This document shows positions 9,401 through 13,972 of a stretch of DNA of 14,156 nt, one piece after another. The position numbers were made by a program, and so were the translations under genes. The notes under the pieces were generated by a model. The model was given only the letters and a program-made list of their open reading frames with translations. It did not search any database and was not told the DNA's origin. Origin of the DNA: Phoronis ovalis (lineage: Eukaryota; Phoronida; Phoronidae); contig JAOXYB010033940.1 in assembly GCA_028565635.1 (NCBI GenBank), positions 1 through 14,156 on the forward strand, written 5' to 3'. The stretch's first letter is position 1; each line of letters begins with the position of its first letter.

Positions 9401-11750
9401 TTCTCAGACTCCCAGCTGTTTGAAGTCTTCTATTTCCGAATGTATTTAGGAATAGTTGTATTTGGTGCTACACATGGCCTTATATTCCTACCCGTGTTTC
9501 TAAGTTATGTTGGTAAGTATTGACACAAATAAATGTTAACTGTTTGTCTCCAATCTGCTTCATTTGTTCTACCCTATTTTTATCTGTACTCTGCTGTAAT
9601 GTTTTACTAGATCATACCTGTCAAGTATGCTGTTTAGATTCATTTATCACTAAGCAAATTATTCATTTTTTGACATTAAAAAATGGATATGTACATACAC
9701 TGTAGTCTTGAGATGCCTCTCGATATGCAACATTTATGTCTGAATCTACAGTGCTTTCCCTCGTCAAAATTTCCAGGACCTTGACAGCATATGGTACATG
9801 TCTTTAGTTTCTGCTTATCTGTATGATTTGCTTTATTTATTATACAATATGGTTTGTGTTACCATATTAACCTAAACTATTTCAGGTATTAAATGTGCTG
9901 GACCTTGGTTGCTGAAATTGTTTAATTTTCCTTTGTCCTAGTATATAGTGTCTCTTGGTATAAGCCATAAATACATTTGGCATGTTTATACTGTATGAAC
10001 ATGCTTCACTACAAAATGTCCAATCCCTGTCCTTGTGCCTTAGTAGCAGCTTTTCTTTATAATAGCAACTGTTCTTTTTCCATTTCTGTTTGTACACAGG
10101 TTATTTGTTTTAGGTCCTTCTGTTAACAAGGCAAAACTTTACAAACATCAGCAAATGCAAAGGGGAGCTAGCGGTCAGAAGGATTCGGAAACGGAGGGGT
10201 TAATGAATGATTCCGCAACACAATATCATGCTATTTAACAATTGGTCCATTCATTAGCACTTCGTATTTTATGTGTATGTTAATTTTATTTGTTAAAAGT
10301 TTTCCTGCATGCAAGACTGCTATTCCTCCTGCTTAAAACAAATGGCGAGGCATTTTTATTATATAGTAACGACAACGCTTCCTAACAACACTCAGCTGAT
10401 CTTAACCTGGTCTGGGTAGTTTAAAATGTTTGAGTTTTTGTTTTAATGTCAACTGTATTCAAAATTTTAGTCTTCCTCCCTTAAACCCTCATTACATTGA
10501 TCACACTGTTGCATGTAATAATATTGTTACAGTTGGCATCGTTGACGTAAATAATTCTGATGCCTGCCGTAGGTAGAACTTGTACTTTAAACCATCAAAA
10601 GCCATATAAGATGTCACTGGGCACACGATAGGTGTTGAATTTAAATTGGTCTGTAGAACTATTATGAATATAATACAGTAATTTGCTAAGTACATCTTCA
10701 TGTAGTTTATATAATAAAAACCCAGTAAAAAAAATCTGGTATTGTGGCATTGCATATGGCTTATGGTGAACAGGTATAAATTATCACATACGAATAGTAC
10801 CGGAATAATTTATATATCACTGCAAAGTGTAATAATATTATGCATGTATATGCATGTTGTTAAGTTATCAACTTTAATATGTATTTGATTAAATTATGTC
10901 ATATTACAGCTTATTTCAGAACTGAATTAATATTCTTAGAGACAGAATTTCGTTCCTATAGGCTTCTATGATTTCTAAGTAAATAATGACATGAGCAGTA
11001 TTTTTTACCAATAATGTCCTGTGTATGATAAATTTCCGGTCTCATTTATTTCGTAATTTCCAAAAGTTCCATTGTAAAAATATACATGAAAGCACTTCTC
11101 GTTAAATCTCTTGAAATAACTTTACTCTCGTACAAAAACTTTAAAATAAATTATTTTAATGTAAGATTGATAATGAGACACTTTAACTTGTAAGTGTGAA
11201 TGGAATTAAAGTTAACAAGATGGCATACTTAGGTATTTATTAAAAGAATAATTTCATAAACAAATGTCCACTATACTATTCATTCATCAAAATATATTGA
11301 ATTTCGTTTGTCAAATCAGCACATATTAAAAGTATTTTTATAGTTTTTATAGTATAAATACGTGCAAACCTTGTTCTCCTTTGACATCACAGCACTTTGC
11401 ATTATGGATTGTAATGATAACTTCCAGAGTCTATAGGTTCAAAATGGACAACATTTTTGTCGGAAATCATTCTTTAAAGATGCACCTGAGTGTATAGTTA
11501 ATATCATATTAGTGACATCTTGTTGGCTTTAATAATTTGCTGTTTGGCACTAGCTGTATGTTGTATGATCGCACTGTTTTGTTATTTTCTGAGTATTAAT
11601 AAGCTTTTACATTTTTATTAAACAGGGCCCTCGGTAAACAAAGCTAAATTATATCGTTACCAACAGGAGACACAGATGCACTCGCCAGGATCGATTAATG
11701 AAAGCGAAGGACTTATAGGAAGACCTACACCAAGATATGATGCCATTTAA
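398..11750 (+). CDS. NPC1: NPC1 intracellular cholesterol transporter, 3' part of a split gene (17 exons in window, two alternative last exons)
   Basis: NPC1 is a 13-TM protein of late endosome and lysosome membranes. It takes cholesterol from NPC2 and moves it out of the lysosome. Joining 398-498, 728-888, 1390-1518, 1849-2031, 2534-2648, 2973-3100, 3848-3982, 4186-4275, 4544-4734, 5167-5288, 5500-5632, 6974-7032, 7395-7548, 7810-8041, 8403-8516, 9350-9512 and 10114-10238 gives one uninterrupted frame. It has 777 residues plus stop and all junctions are GT..AG. Landmarks seen are [12 protein letters not shown] in the sterol-sensing domain, KGQNLVCGG and PASSWIDDY in the third luminal domain, [36 protein letters not shown] and the tail PSVNKAK. 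The order matches human NPC1 throughout. The sorting-type tail argues for NPC1 over NPC1L1. The N-terminal domain and first TM segments lie upstream. No frameshift or internal stop is present. The splice from 9512 can go to 10114 or to 11626, giving alternative tails. Confidence 0.96.
728..888 (+). CDS. NPC1: NPC1 exon E2: end of second luminal domain, second half
   Basis: The exon has 161 bases between acceptor ATTGTAG and donor gtaagc. It completes the glycine codon of E1 and encodes [20 protein letters not shown] followed by the helix that ends in FTISYSAE. This is the strand and helix leading into TM3 and is strongly similar to human [18 protein letters not shown]-glycosylation sequons are visible at NAT, NDT and NFT. 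The exon ends in phase 0. Confidence 0.95.
889..1389 (+). other. Intron 2, with a possible tRNA-like SINE relic on the minus strand
   Basis: This 501-base intron has no exon-like segment. On the minus strand, about 1084 down to 1000, it reads CAGCTCAAGGAGTGGTTAAG and about 50 bases later AAACTCCCCGAGGC. This resembles the A-box and B-box halves of a class II tRNA (Ser or Leu type), as in tRNA-derived SINEs. The resemblance is partial and unproven. Two AATAAA-like words near 1155-1170 ('aataaagtcaataaac') are present but no gene end is expected here. Confidence 0.45.
1390..1518 (+). CDS. NPC1: NPC1 exon E3: start of sterol-sensing domain, TM3
   Basis: The exon is 129 bases, or 43 codons, in phase 0 on both sides. 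It begins [11 protein letters not shown], nearly identical to human RSIEDELNRES, then runs into the hydrophobic segment [18 protein letters not shown]. That segment is TM3, the first helix of the sterol-sensing domain. The exon ends in the basic cytosolic turn QVHKCSRIL. The acceptor is TTTTTCAG at 1389 and the donor gtaagt follows 1518. Confidence 0.96.
1519..1848 (+). other. Intron 3
   Basis: This 330-base intron has a consensus donor (gtaagt) and the acceptor ATAATTACAG. It is AT-rich, and I see no repeat, hairpin or hidden exon. Confidence 0.8.
1849..2031 (+). CDS. NPC1: NPC1 exon E4: sterol-sensing domain, TM4 and TM5
   Basis: The exon is 183 bases, or 61 codons, in phase 0. It encodes [20 protein letters not shown] (TM4) and [20 protein letters not shown], followed by [18 protein letters not shown] (TM5). 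The last block is the sterol-sensing-domain signature and is almost invariant in NPC1 proteins. Its proline corresponds to human P691, whose change to serine abolishes function (recalled from the literature). The donor gtatat is weaker than most others here. Confidence 0.97.
2032..2533 (+). other. Intron 4, containing a 51-bp tandem duplication
   Basis: This 502-base AT-rich intron ends in TGAATTTGCAG. Its only structure is the direct repeat at 2274-2375, listed separately. The open frame reading out of E4 to 2115 is intron read-through. Confidence 0.75.
2274..2375. repeat. 51-bp direct tandem repeat, two diverged copies
   Basis: Copy 1 starts at 2274 and copy 2 at 2325. Both begin TTATCAGAATCA and continue with GTTCA.ATG.TGACATAC.GATTCA. 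Period 51, with several substitutions between copies. The function is unknown and probably neutral. Confidence 0.8.
2534..2648 (+). CDS. NPC1: NPC1 exon E5: sterol-sensing domain, cytosolic turn and first part of TM6
   Basis: The exon is 115 bases, from phase 0 to phase 1. It encodes a charged cytosolic stretch starting [19 protein letters not shown], then [18 protein letters not shown]. The human counterpart is [25 protein letters not shown]. It sits between TM5 and TM6. The acceptor is TTTGCAG and the donor gtaagt follows 2648. Confidence 0.96.
2649..2972 (+). other. Intron 5, with an in-frame alternative acceptor at 2906
   Basis: This 324-base intron ends in ATTTTGTAG. A second acceptor-like site, TTTTTTGTTCACAG, ends at 2906. 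The 66 bases between the two sites are open in the NPC1 frame and would add 22 residues (see findings). Human NPC1 has no insertion here, so 2973 is taken as the normal exon start. Confidence 0.7.
2973..3100 (+). CDS. NPC1: NPC1 exon E6: sterol-sensing domain, TM6 end and TM7
   Basis: The exon is 128 bases and completes a glycine codon. It encodes [20 protein letters not shown] and then [23 protein letters not shown]. It closes the sterol-sensing domain with TM7 and the cytosolic LDxKRQE motif also seen in human NPC1. Acceptor choice follows from direct continuity with E5 (FFL-G-AM..). An upstream acceptor at 2906 is also in frame. The donor is gtataa. Confidence 0.95.
3101..3847 (+). other. 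Intron 6, carrying a MITE
   Basis: This 747-base intron is mostly occupied by an inverted-repeat element at about 3168-3615, listed separately. The remaining flanks are plain AT-rich intron. The acceptor is ATTTTACAG at 3847. Confidence 0.8.
3168..3615. mobile_element. MITE of about 450 bp with long terminal inverted repeats, probable TA target duplication
   Basis: The left end (GTCCTAATAATAGGCC...) and the reverse complement of the right end (GTCCCAACAATAATAGG...) pair over about 85-95 bases with small gaps. They share the blocks TATTGGTCCTAAC and CTTTCCTATTCAAA. TA flanks both ends (3166-3167 and 3616-3617), which fits a Tc1/mariner-type TA duplication. There is no transposase; the only internal frame, at 3292-3519, resembles nothing I know. 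Boundaries are good to a few bases and family assignment is tentative. Confidence 0.8.
3848..3982 (+). CDS. NPC1: NPC1 exon E7: cytosolic loop between TM7 and TM8
   Basis: The exon is 135 bases, or 45 codons, in phase 0. It starts [20 protein letters not shown], a hydrophilic loop with three adjacent cysteines. It then has an aromatic stretch and MKDWVRPIV, which matches human LKDWMRPIV at the entry to TM8. Human NPC1 has a Cys pair at the equivalent place (DIFCC), and such juxtamembrane cysteines could be acylated. That is inference only. The acceptor is TTTTACAG and the donor gtgagt. Confidence 0.93.
4186..4275 (+). CDS. NPC1: NPC1 exon E8: TM8
   Basis: The exon is 90 bases, or 30 codons, in phase 0. 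It encodes [20 protein letters not shown] and then [12 protein letters not shown]8 is followed by the luminal KVD.GLDQ.LSMP motif typical of NPC1, which starts the third luminal domain. The acceptor is TATTGTAG and the donor gtaggc follows 4275. Introns 7 (3983-4185) and 8 (4276-4543) on either side are short and featureless. Confidence 0.95.
4544..4734 (+). CDS. NPC1: NPC1 exon E9: third luminal domain, first part
   Basis: The exon is 191 bases, from phase 0 to phase 2. It encodes [20 protein letters not shown], then [20 protein letters not shown], then [20 protein letters not shown] and the start of the next turn. Human NPC1 reads [33 protein letters not shown]. The two cysteines of CGG.GC form the disulfide-rich edge of the domain. 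There is an N-glycosylation sequon at NIS. The acceptor is GTTTCAG and the donor gtaagt. Confidence 0.96.
4735..5166 (+). other. Intron 9, with two possible acceptors 18 bases apart
   Basis: This 432-base intron shows no repeat. The E10 frame is open upstream through 5009, which is incidental. Acceptors at 5148 (TATAACAG) and 5166 (CGTTGTAG) are both in frame. Confidence 0.7.
5167..5288 (+). CDS. NPC1: NPC1 exon E10: third luminal domain, PASSWIDDY segment
   Basis: The exon is 122 bases and completes an isoleucine codon split with E9. It encodes [20 protein letters not shown], a short glycine and asparagine turn, [15 protein letters not shown], and one base of the next codon. Human reads APSSWIDDYFDWVKP..SCCR. 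The start at 5167 gives nearly the human spacing between the helix of E9 and SSWIDDY. The acceptor at 5148 would add six residues. This region aligns with the human segment hosting the common I1061T disease allele, as I recall. A sequon NMT is present. The donor is gtgagt. Confidence 0.88.
5500..5632 (+). CDS. NPC1: NPC1 exon E11: third luminal domain, cysteine-rich part
   Basis: The exon is 133 bases, from phase 1 to phase 2. It reads [45 protein letters not shown]. Human has DPACVRC..FMRFLPMFLSDNP..KCGKGG. Three conserved cysteines and the FM.(Y/F)LP.FL.D.P motif are present, plus a sequon NAT. The acceptor is AATTCCAG and the donor gtgagt. Intron 10 (5289-5499) is plain. Confidence 0.95.
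5633..6973 (+). other. Intron 11, containing an (AC)7 run and an alternating repeat array
   Basis: This 1341-base intron is the longest internal intron. It has a short (AC)7 run at 5669-5682 and a diverged repeat array at about 5913-6770, listed separately. The flanks 5683-5912 and 6771-6973 show nothing recognisable. Open frames inside the array on both strands are incidental. Confidence 0.75.
5913..6770. repeat. Diverged array of alternating long and short repeat units (higher-order period about 400 bp)
   Basis: Four units begin with AAC.(G/C)TTCAG.TTT.TATCC..TC and carry CTTCATATTTAGTAC and a later GATCACTTCCAAGATGGCC..TGGCAGCCAT. Unit starts are about 5913, 6181, 6312 and 6601. Units 1 and 3 are long (about 270-290) and share GTGTAATAG.GTAGGT.ACATT and GACCTTGAAA.GTGGGTC. 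Units 2 and 4 are short (about 130-170) and lack that block. The pattern is (long+short) twice. Such GACCTTGA-containing repeats are common in mollusc genomes, as I remember. No coding potential is seen. Confidence 0.75.
6974..7032 (+). CDS. NPC1: NPC1 exon E12: small luminal exon, GHAAY
   Basis: The exon is only 59 bases (1 + 19 codons + 1). It encodes [19 protein letters not shown]. Human has [22 protein letters not shown] at this point, so length and the GHAAY anchor agree. A sequon NTS is present. The acceptor is TGTTTCCAG and the donor gtaagc. Confidence 0.94.
7033..7394 (+). other. Intron 12
   Basis: This 362-base AT-rich intron ends in a strong pyrimidine tract, TTTTTTCCTTGCAG. There are no repeats or hidden exons that I can see. 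Confidence 0.8.
7395..7548 (+). CDS. NPC1: NPC1 exon E13: end of third luminal domain
   Basis: The exon is 154 bases, from phase 1 to phase 2. It encodes [39 protein letters not shown], and then a charged segment to EVFAY. Human reads [25 protein letters not shown]. The helix, the sequon NVT and the following strand leading to TM9 are retained. The donor gtattt after 7548 is weak compared with the others, but the frame and homology continue cleanly in E14. Intron 13 (7549-7809) is plain. Confidence 0.95.
7810..8041 (+). CDS. NPC1: NPC1 exon E14: TM9, TM10 and most of TM11
   Basis: The exon is 232 bases, the largest here, and ends in phase 0. It begins [20 protein letters not shown], then a hydrophobic run [17 protein letters not shown] (TM9). 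[20 protein letters not shown] (TM10) and [15 protein letters not shown] follow. YVFYEQYLTI and [16 protein letters not shown] are among the best conserved NPC1/Patched-type motifs. The acceptor is TCTTTTCAG and the donor gtgagt. Confidence 0.97.
8042..8402 (+). other. Intron 14
   Basis: This 361-base AT-rich intron has two A-runs near 8160-8180 and ends in TATTTTTTTCAG. There is no further recognisable structure. Confidence 0.8.
8403..8516 (+). CDS. NPC1: NPC1 exon E15: [10 protein letters not shown] segment
   Basis: The exon is 114 bases, or 38 codons, in phase 0 at both ends. It encodes [20 protein letters not shown] and [18 protein letters not shown]. It corresponds to human [31 protein letters not shown]. 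The human cysteine before GISVEF is valine here, which I recall as normal for invertebrate NPC1. The acceptor is TTTTTTTCAG and the donor gtaagt. Confidence 0.96.
8517..9349 (+). other. Intron 15, with one imperfect hairpin
   Basis: This 833-base AT-rich intron ends in CTGCTTTTAG. An inverted repeat pairs about 8581-8603 (AGTCTCACATTTCATTTCTA...) with about 8660-8678 (TGAGATAGAAATGGGAGACT) around a loop of about 56 bases. The rest shows nothing recognisable. Confidence 0.7.
9350..9512 (+). CDS. NPC1: NPC1 exon E16: TM12 and TM13
   Basis: The exon is 163 bases, from phase 0 to phase 1. It encodes [40 protein letters not shown] and [32 protein letters not shown] and LSY are the last membrane segments of NPC1. 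The donor gtaagt after 9512 is a full consensus match. It must serve all three possible downstream acceptors: 10099, 10113 and 11625. Confidence 0.97.
9513..10113 (+). other. Intron 16 (proximal form), with tandem acceptors
   Basis: This 601-base intron has no repeats or internal exon that I can see. It ends with a pyrimidine-rich tract followed by two acceptors, TTTGTACACAG at 10099 and TTTGTTTTAG at 10113. The second gives the conserved tail. When E17A is skipped, this intron extends to 11625 (2113 bases). Confidence 0.8.
10114..10238 (+). CDS. NPC1: NPC1 terminal exon E17A: cytosolic tail, version A
   Basis: The coding part is 125 bases: it completes a glycine codon, encodes 40 residues and ends at TAA. 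It starts [19 protein letters not shown], homologous to the human tail start PSVNKAK. It then has a polar linker, [11 protein letters not shown], and ends YHAI. ETEGLM fits E-x-x-x-L-[hydrophobic], a weaker relative of the acidic dileucine lysosomal signal; human NPC1 ends in a dileucine-type LLNF. YHAI fits YxxPhi placed at the very C-terminus, as in LAMP tails. It is followed by its own UTR and polyadenylation candidates. A paralogous last exon lies at 11626. Confidence 0.93.
10713..10718 (+). terminator. Candidate polyadenylation signal AATAAA for tail-A mRNA
   Basis: AATAAA lies 475 bases after the E17A stop. It is followed within 20-45 bases by a GT-rich stretch (CTGGTATTGTGGCATTG), the expected downstream element. 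Another AATAAA at 11145-11150 could act as a distal site. Confidence 0.55.
11145..11150 (+). terminator. Candidate distal polyadenylation signal for tail-A mRNA
   Basis: AATAAA occurs in TTTAAAATAAATTATTTT, 907 bases after the E17A stop. The downstream context is AT-rich rather than GT-rich, so it is weaker than the 10713 site. Confidence 0.3.
11626..11750 (+). CDS. NPC1: NPC1 alternative terminal exon E17B: cytosolic tail, version B
   Basis: The coding part is 125 bases, the same length and phase as E17A, following acceptor TTATTAAACAG. It completes the E16 glycine codon and encodes [19 protein letters not shown], a linker with [17 protein letters not shown], then YDAI and TAA. 19 of 40 residues equal tail A: the first nine, QQ, S, E.EGL, and Y.AI. 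ESEGLI is a full match to [DE]xxxL[LI], the lysosomal acidic dileucine signal, and YDAI to YxxPhi. HSPG and RPTPR offer possible proline-directed phosphorylation sites absent from tail A. Use requires skipping E17A from the 9512 donor. The intact frame, stop and motifs argue against a dead copy. Transcript use is inferred, not seen. Confidence 0.85.
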
Positions 11751-11975
11751 GAATTTAAAAAATACAAATTAAAAAACTTCAGTGCTTTCTTTAAGTTTGG
11801 GTTAAATCTGCACAAATGTAAATTAGTCAGTACTGATTGCAATGATTGTGACATTCCCATAAATTATTTGCTATGACAGTTTTAAATTCTACAATGAATT
11901 AGTATCCTCATTGTACAAACAGCTTGGAGAAAATGTTGATAAATAAATAACAGATGGAGTCCTGGTGTACTATTA
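11751..11975 (+). other. Probable 3' UTR of tail-B mRNA
   Basis: This AT-rich stretch runs from the E17B stop to shortly after the AATAAA at 11942. No conserved site is recognised. Confidence 0.5.
11942..11947 (+). terminator. Candidate polyadenylation signal AATAAA for tail-B mRNA
   Basis: AATAAA lies within GATAAATAAATAAC, 192 bases after the E17B stop. It is followed by a GT-rich then T-rich stretch (GTCCTGGTGTAC, then ATTATTTTTTATGT), as expected for a cleavage site. Confidence 0.6.
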
Positions 11976-12919
11976 TTTTTTATGTACACCTACAGGATAC
12001 TGATCTCAAGTAGACAAAGTAACACTTCATCATGAATCTGGATAGAGATTAAAAGTGCAGTGTACGTATTATTCCATGTATTGTTCTACGCCAAGTCAAT
12101 ACCAGAATTGTGCTATCTATTTATAATCTGTAAATGTAATTTTTTATCCCAGTATGTACTGTTATTCCCTTTATTAAGAGTTATTTATAGATGTTGTTTT
12201 GCTGATCTGCATTCTCATATGCAGAGATGTACATCAGGGGCCCGTTGTCAGAAAAATCATAACTTAAACCGTATATTTACAGGGTTACACAAAACATAAG
12301 TATTTAAGATTTTTTCTATAACAGACACTTTTTTCTTTGATTGGTTATTAAACAGTACTTGGCAAAAATATGCCCATATATCATAAAAAAATCTGTTTAG
12401 ACATAATTCATGTGTAGTGTACTGTGTAGTACATGTGCAGTACAGGTGACCATACCAAAAAACTAATACATCTGAATTGCGTAATGATGCCATGGATATG
12501 AAATAGTCAAACAATGGTTAAAAACGCTAATATATTAACCACTCAGGGTTGCCTAGGTGTCCTGACTAATCTTAGTGTGCTGCAAGATGCATAGATTGAA
12601 TGCCAGAGTGCAATTTTATTTGTGTTGCATATGAATACTTACTATCAAACCTGCAGTTTACTGAAGTTAAGCACATCAAGGAATTCATTGTGAAAAACTG
12701 TGGGCCCATATTGTTTATTCTTAAAAATTAAACAATAGAAAATAATCTTTTAGAAATTTTATGTTTGTAGCATGTGTGGTGCTTCCTGCTAATGTAATTT
12801 TAAACCAGATTTCTAAAATCGTGTAGACGGTATGAAATTTGCCAGTAAATTATATGTAGTTTTAATGTTATTGGCAAAAACAAGTCTTTGTTTTTGATTA
12901 ATACTGTTACATTGACTAA
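11976..12919. other. Intergenic DNA, no gene seen
   Basis: This is AT-rich sequence without recognisable coding regions. Around 12234-12260 it reads CAGGGGCCCGTTGTCAGAAA, which resembles the ends of dispersed marine-invertebrate repeats, but no partner end is evident. The open frames at 12060-12299 (+) and 12257-12514 (-) look incidental. Confidence 0.6.
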
Positions 12920-13100
12920 GGGCTGTTCCAGTAAAAAAAGTGGGGGAGGGAGGGGGAAGGCAGTTGAAATAAAAAATTGTGGGTGGTTGTGTTCAGAATT
13001 ATGGGTGGTTGCATTACAAGCTAATTAAAAATTATGGGTGGTGGGTATAAAATGAAAGTGCCTTCCCCCCCCTCCCCCACTTTTTTTACTGGAACAGCCC
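12920..13100. mobile_element. Short Harbinger/Tourist-like MITE, 181 bp, with 42-43 bp terminal inverted repeats
   Basis: The left end GGGCTGTTCCAGTAAAAAAA, with the following GTGGGGGAGGG...AAGGCA (12920-12962), is almost perfectly repeated in inverted orientation at 13059-13100. The only differences lie in the G-run. TAA flanks both ends (12917-12919 and 13101-13103), fitting the 3-bp TWA target duplication of PIF/Harbinger elements. The core contains three direct copies of ATT(G/A)TGGGTGGT (about 12977, 12999 and 13032). It has no coding capacity and would fold into one long hairpin. Confidence 0.88.
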
Positions 13101-13436
13101 TAATCTATAGAAGGAAGATGAACCAACAAAAAAATTGTTTTTATTTATAAACTATAAATACTTGTAAATGTGAATTTTGTCAATAAATTGTCTTGCTCTT
13201 CAAAGTATGAGAAATGGAACTTTGATATTCTTTTGGTGAGAGAAAAATTGCATTTTATGTAATTTGTAAATGGTGCTGATGCAAGGTAATAAATTAAGAG
13301 AAAAGTTGTATCTTTAATCATCTGATGTATCGTCGAAATGAGATTCTTCATCGTGATTTAATTAGGGTTGCTCCTGTAAGGCGGCAAGCCTATTGGTTTT
13401 GAATGATTTCTTTCTTCTTTTCTTTTTCCAATTTTC
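13101..13436. other. Intergenic DNA, no gene seen
   Basis: This stretch is AT-rich with AATAAA words near 13182 and 13288 and a pyrimidine tract ending TTTTCAG at about 13439. No exon resembling NPC1 or anything else follows that tract. The minus-strand open frame at 13145-13351 is unremarkable. Confidence 0.6.
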
Positions 13437-13800
13437 AGCAACCTATATCTGGAAGACGGTTACAGCTAGGAACTTGATGTATGACATCCCTGGGGTAGGC
13501 CATTGTTAGGTCAACTTTTGAACAAATTTCAAAATGTTCTAAAATGATTGTGTTGAGTTACAATGAAGTATTTTAGATGATCTTTGAGAAGAGTTCGGTA
13601 CTAAAAGGTTTTGTTTTAATTTATTTATCGTCCAAAATTCACTAAGCCATATCTCGAAGTCTGTTCTAGTTCAGGACATGATATTTAAGGTTTGACATCC
13701 CCAGGGTAGGCCATTGCTGACCTTGGGATCAAAAGGTCATTTAGGGGACAAAGGTCAAAATTCTAAAAATGATGTTGAAAGGTAATTTGGAGGTCATTTA
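13437..13800. repeat. Diverged 211-bp direct repeat, about two copies
   Basis: GACATCCC(T/C)..GGGTAGGCCATTG occurs at about 13483 and again at about 13694. It is preceded in both by CATATCT-like..GAAG....TTC/GG and followed by GGTCAA and AAAATTCTAAAA(A)TGAT. AGGTCAA and GACCTTGG words give it the look of a lophotrochozoan dispersed repeat. It is non-coding. Confidence 0.7.
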
Positions 13801-13836
13801 ACTTTCATAAAATTCAATATGCGCAACCCTGCCTTT

Positions 13837-13972
13837 GGGGACGTCCATTAATTATGTCAACACTTTTTAGGCAATTTTTTCCCCCCCTCCCCCCCTTGTC
13901 AACAACTGTCAAACTTTCAGTGACCCCCCTAATAAAATTATGTCAAAAAAAAATTTACCCCCCCCCCTATTC
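13837..13972. repeat. Dispersed-type repeat with C-runs and ATTATGTCAA direct repeats
   Basis: It begins GGGGACGTCCATTAATTATG and includes CCCCCCCTCCCCCCC. A second AATTATGTCAA followed by a C-run lies at about 13938-13967. I recall similar GGACGTCCATTAATTA...GTCA sequences as common repeats in marine animal genomes. Only one end is clear and the class is unassigned. Confidence 0.5.

Larger units (their letters stand above)
10239..11625 (+). other. E17A 3' UTR, and intron sequence in transcripts that use E17B
   Basis: From the E17A stop to about 10735 is the likely 3' UTR, or to about 11170 if the second polyA signal is used. The rest is AT-rich DNA before the E17B acceptor ATTTTTATTAAACAG at 11625. 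No other gene or clear repeat is visible. The minus-strand open frame at 10501-10755 has no recognisable content. Confidence 0.7.

Noticed and set aside
398-10238. Possibility that the gene is NPC1L1 or a Patched-family protein rather than NPC1
   Set aside because: The third luminal domain motifs ([23 protein letters not shown]) and the PSVNKAK tail with dileucine and tyrosine signals fit NPC1 best. NPC1L1 is a later vertebrate paralogue as far as I know.
11205-11245. GTTAACAAG near 11211 looks like the start of the tail exons (V-N-K), as if a third terminal exon existed
   Set aside because: Only nine bases match. Upstream bases do not encode G-P-S, the following residues do not match K-A-K-L-Y, and a stop comes soon after. 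Probably chance.
12250-12300. TTTACAG followed by GGTTACACAAAACATAA could act as a third last exon
   Set aside because: It would encode only five residues without PSVNKAK or any tail motif.
12257-12514. Minus-strand open frame of 85 codons
   Set aside because: Low-complexity AT-rich translation, no known motif, no splice or promoter support. The same holds for minus-strand frames at 10501-10755, 9882-10097 and 13145-13351.
13400-13480. Long pyrimidine tract and TTTTCAG near 13439, looking like a strong splice acceptor
   Set aside because: The sequence after it belongs to the 211-bp repeat and has no NPC1-like or other recognisable coding content.
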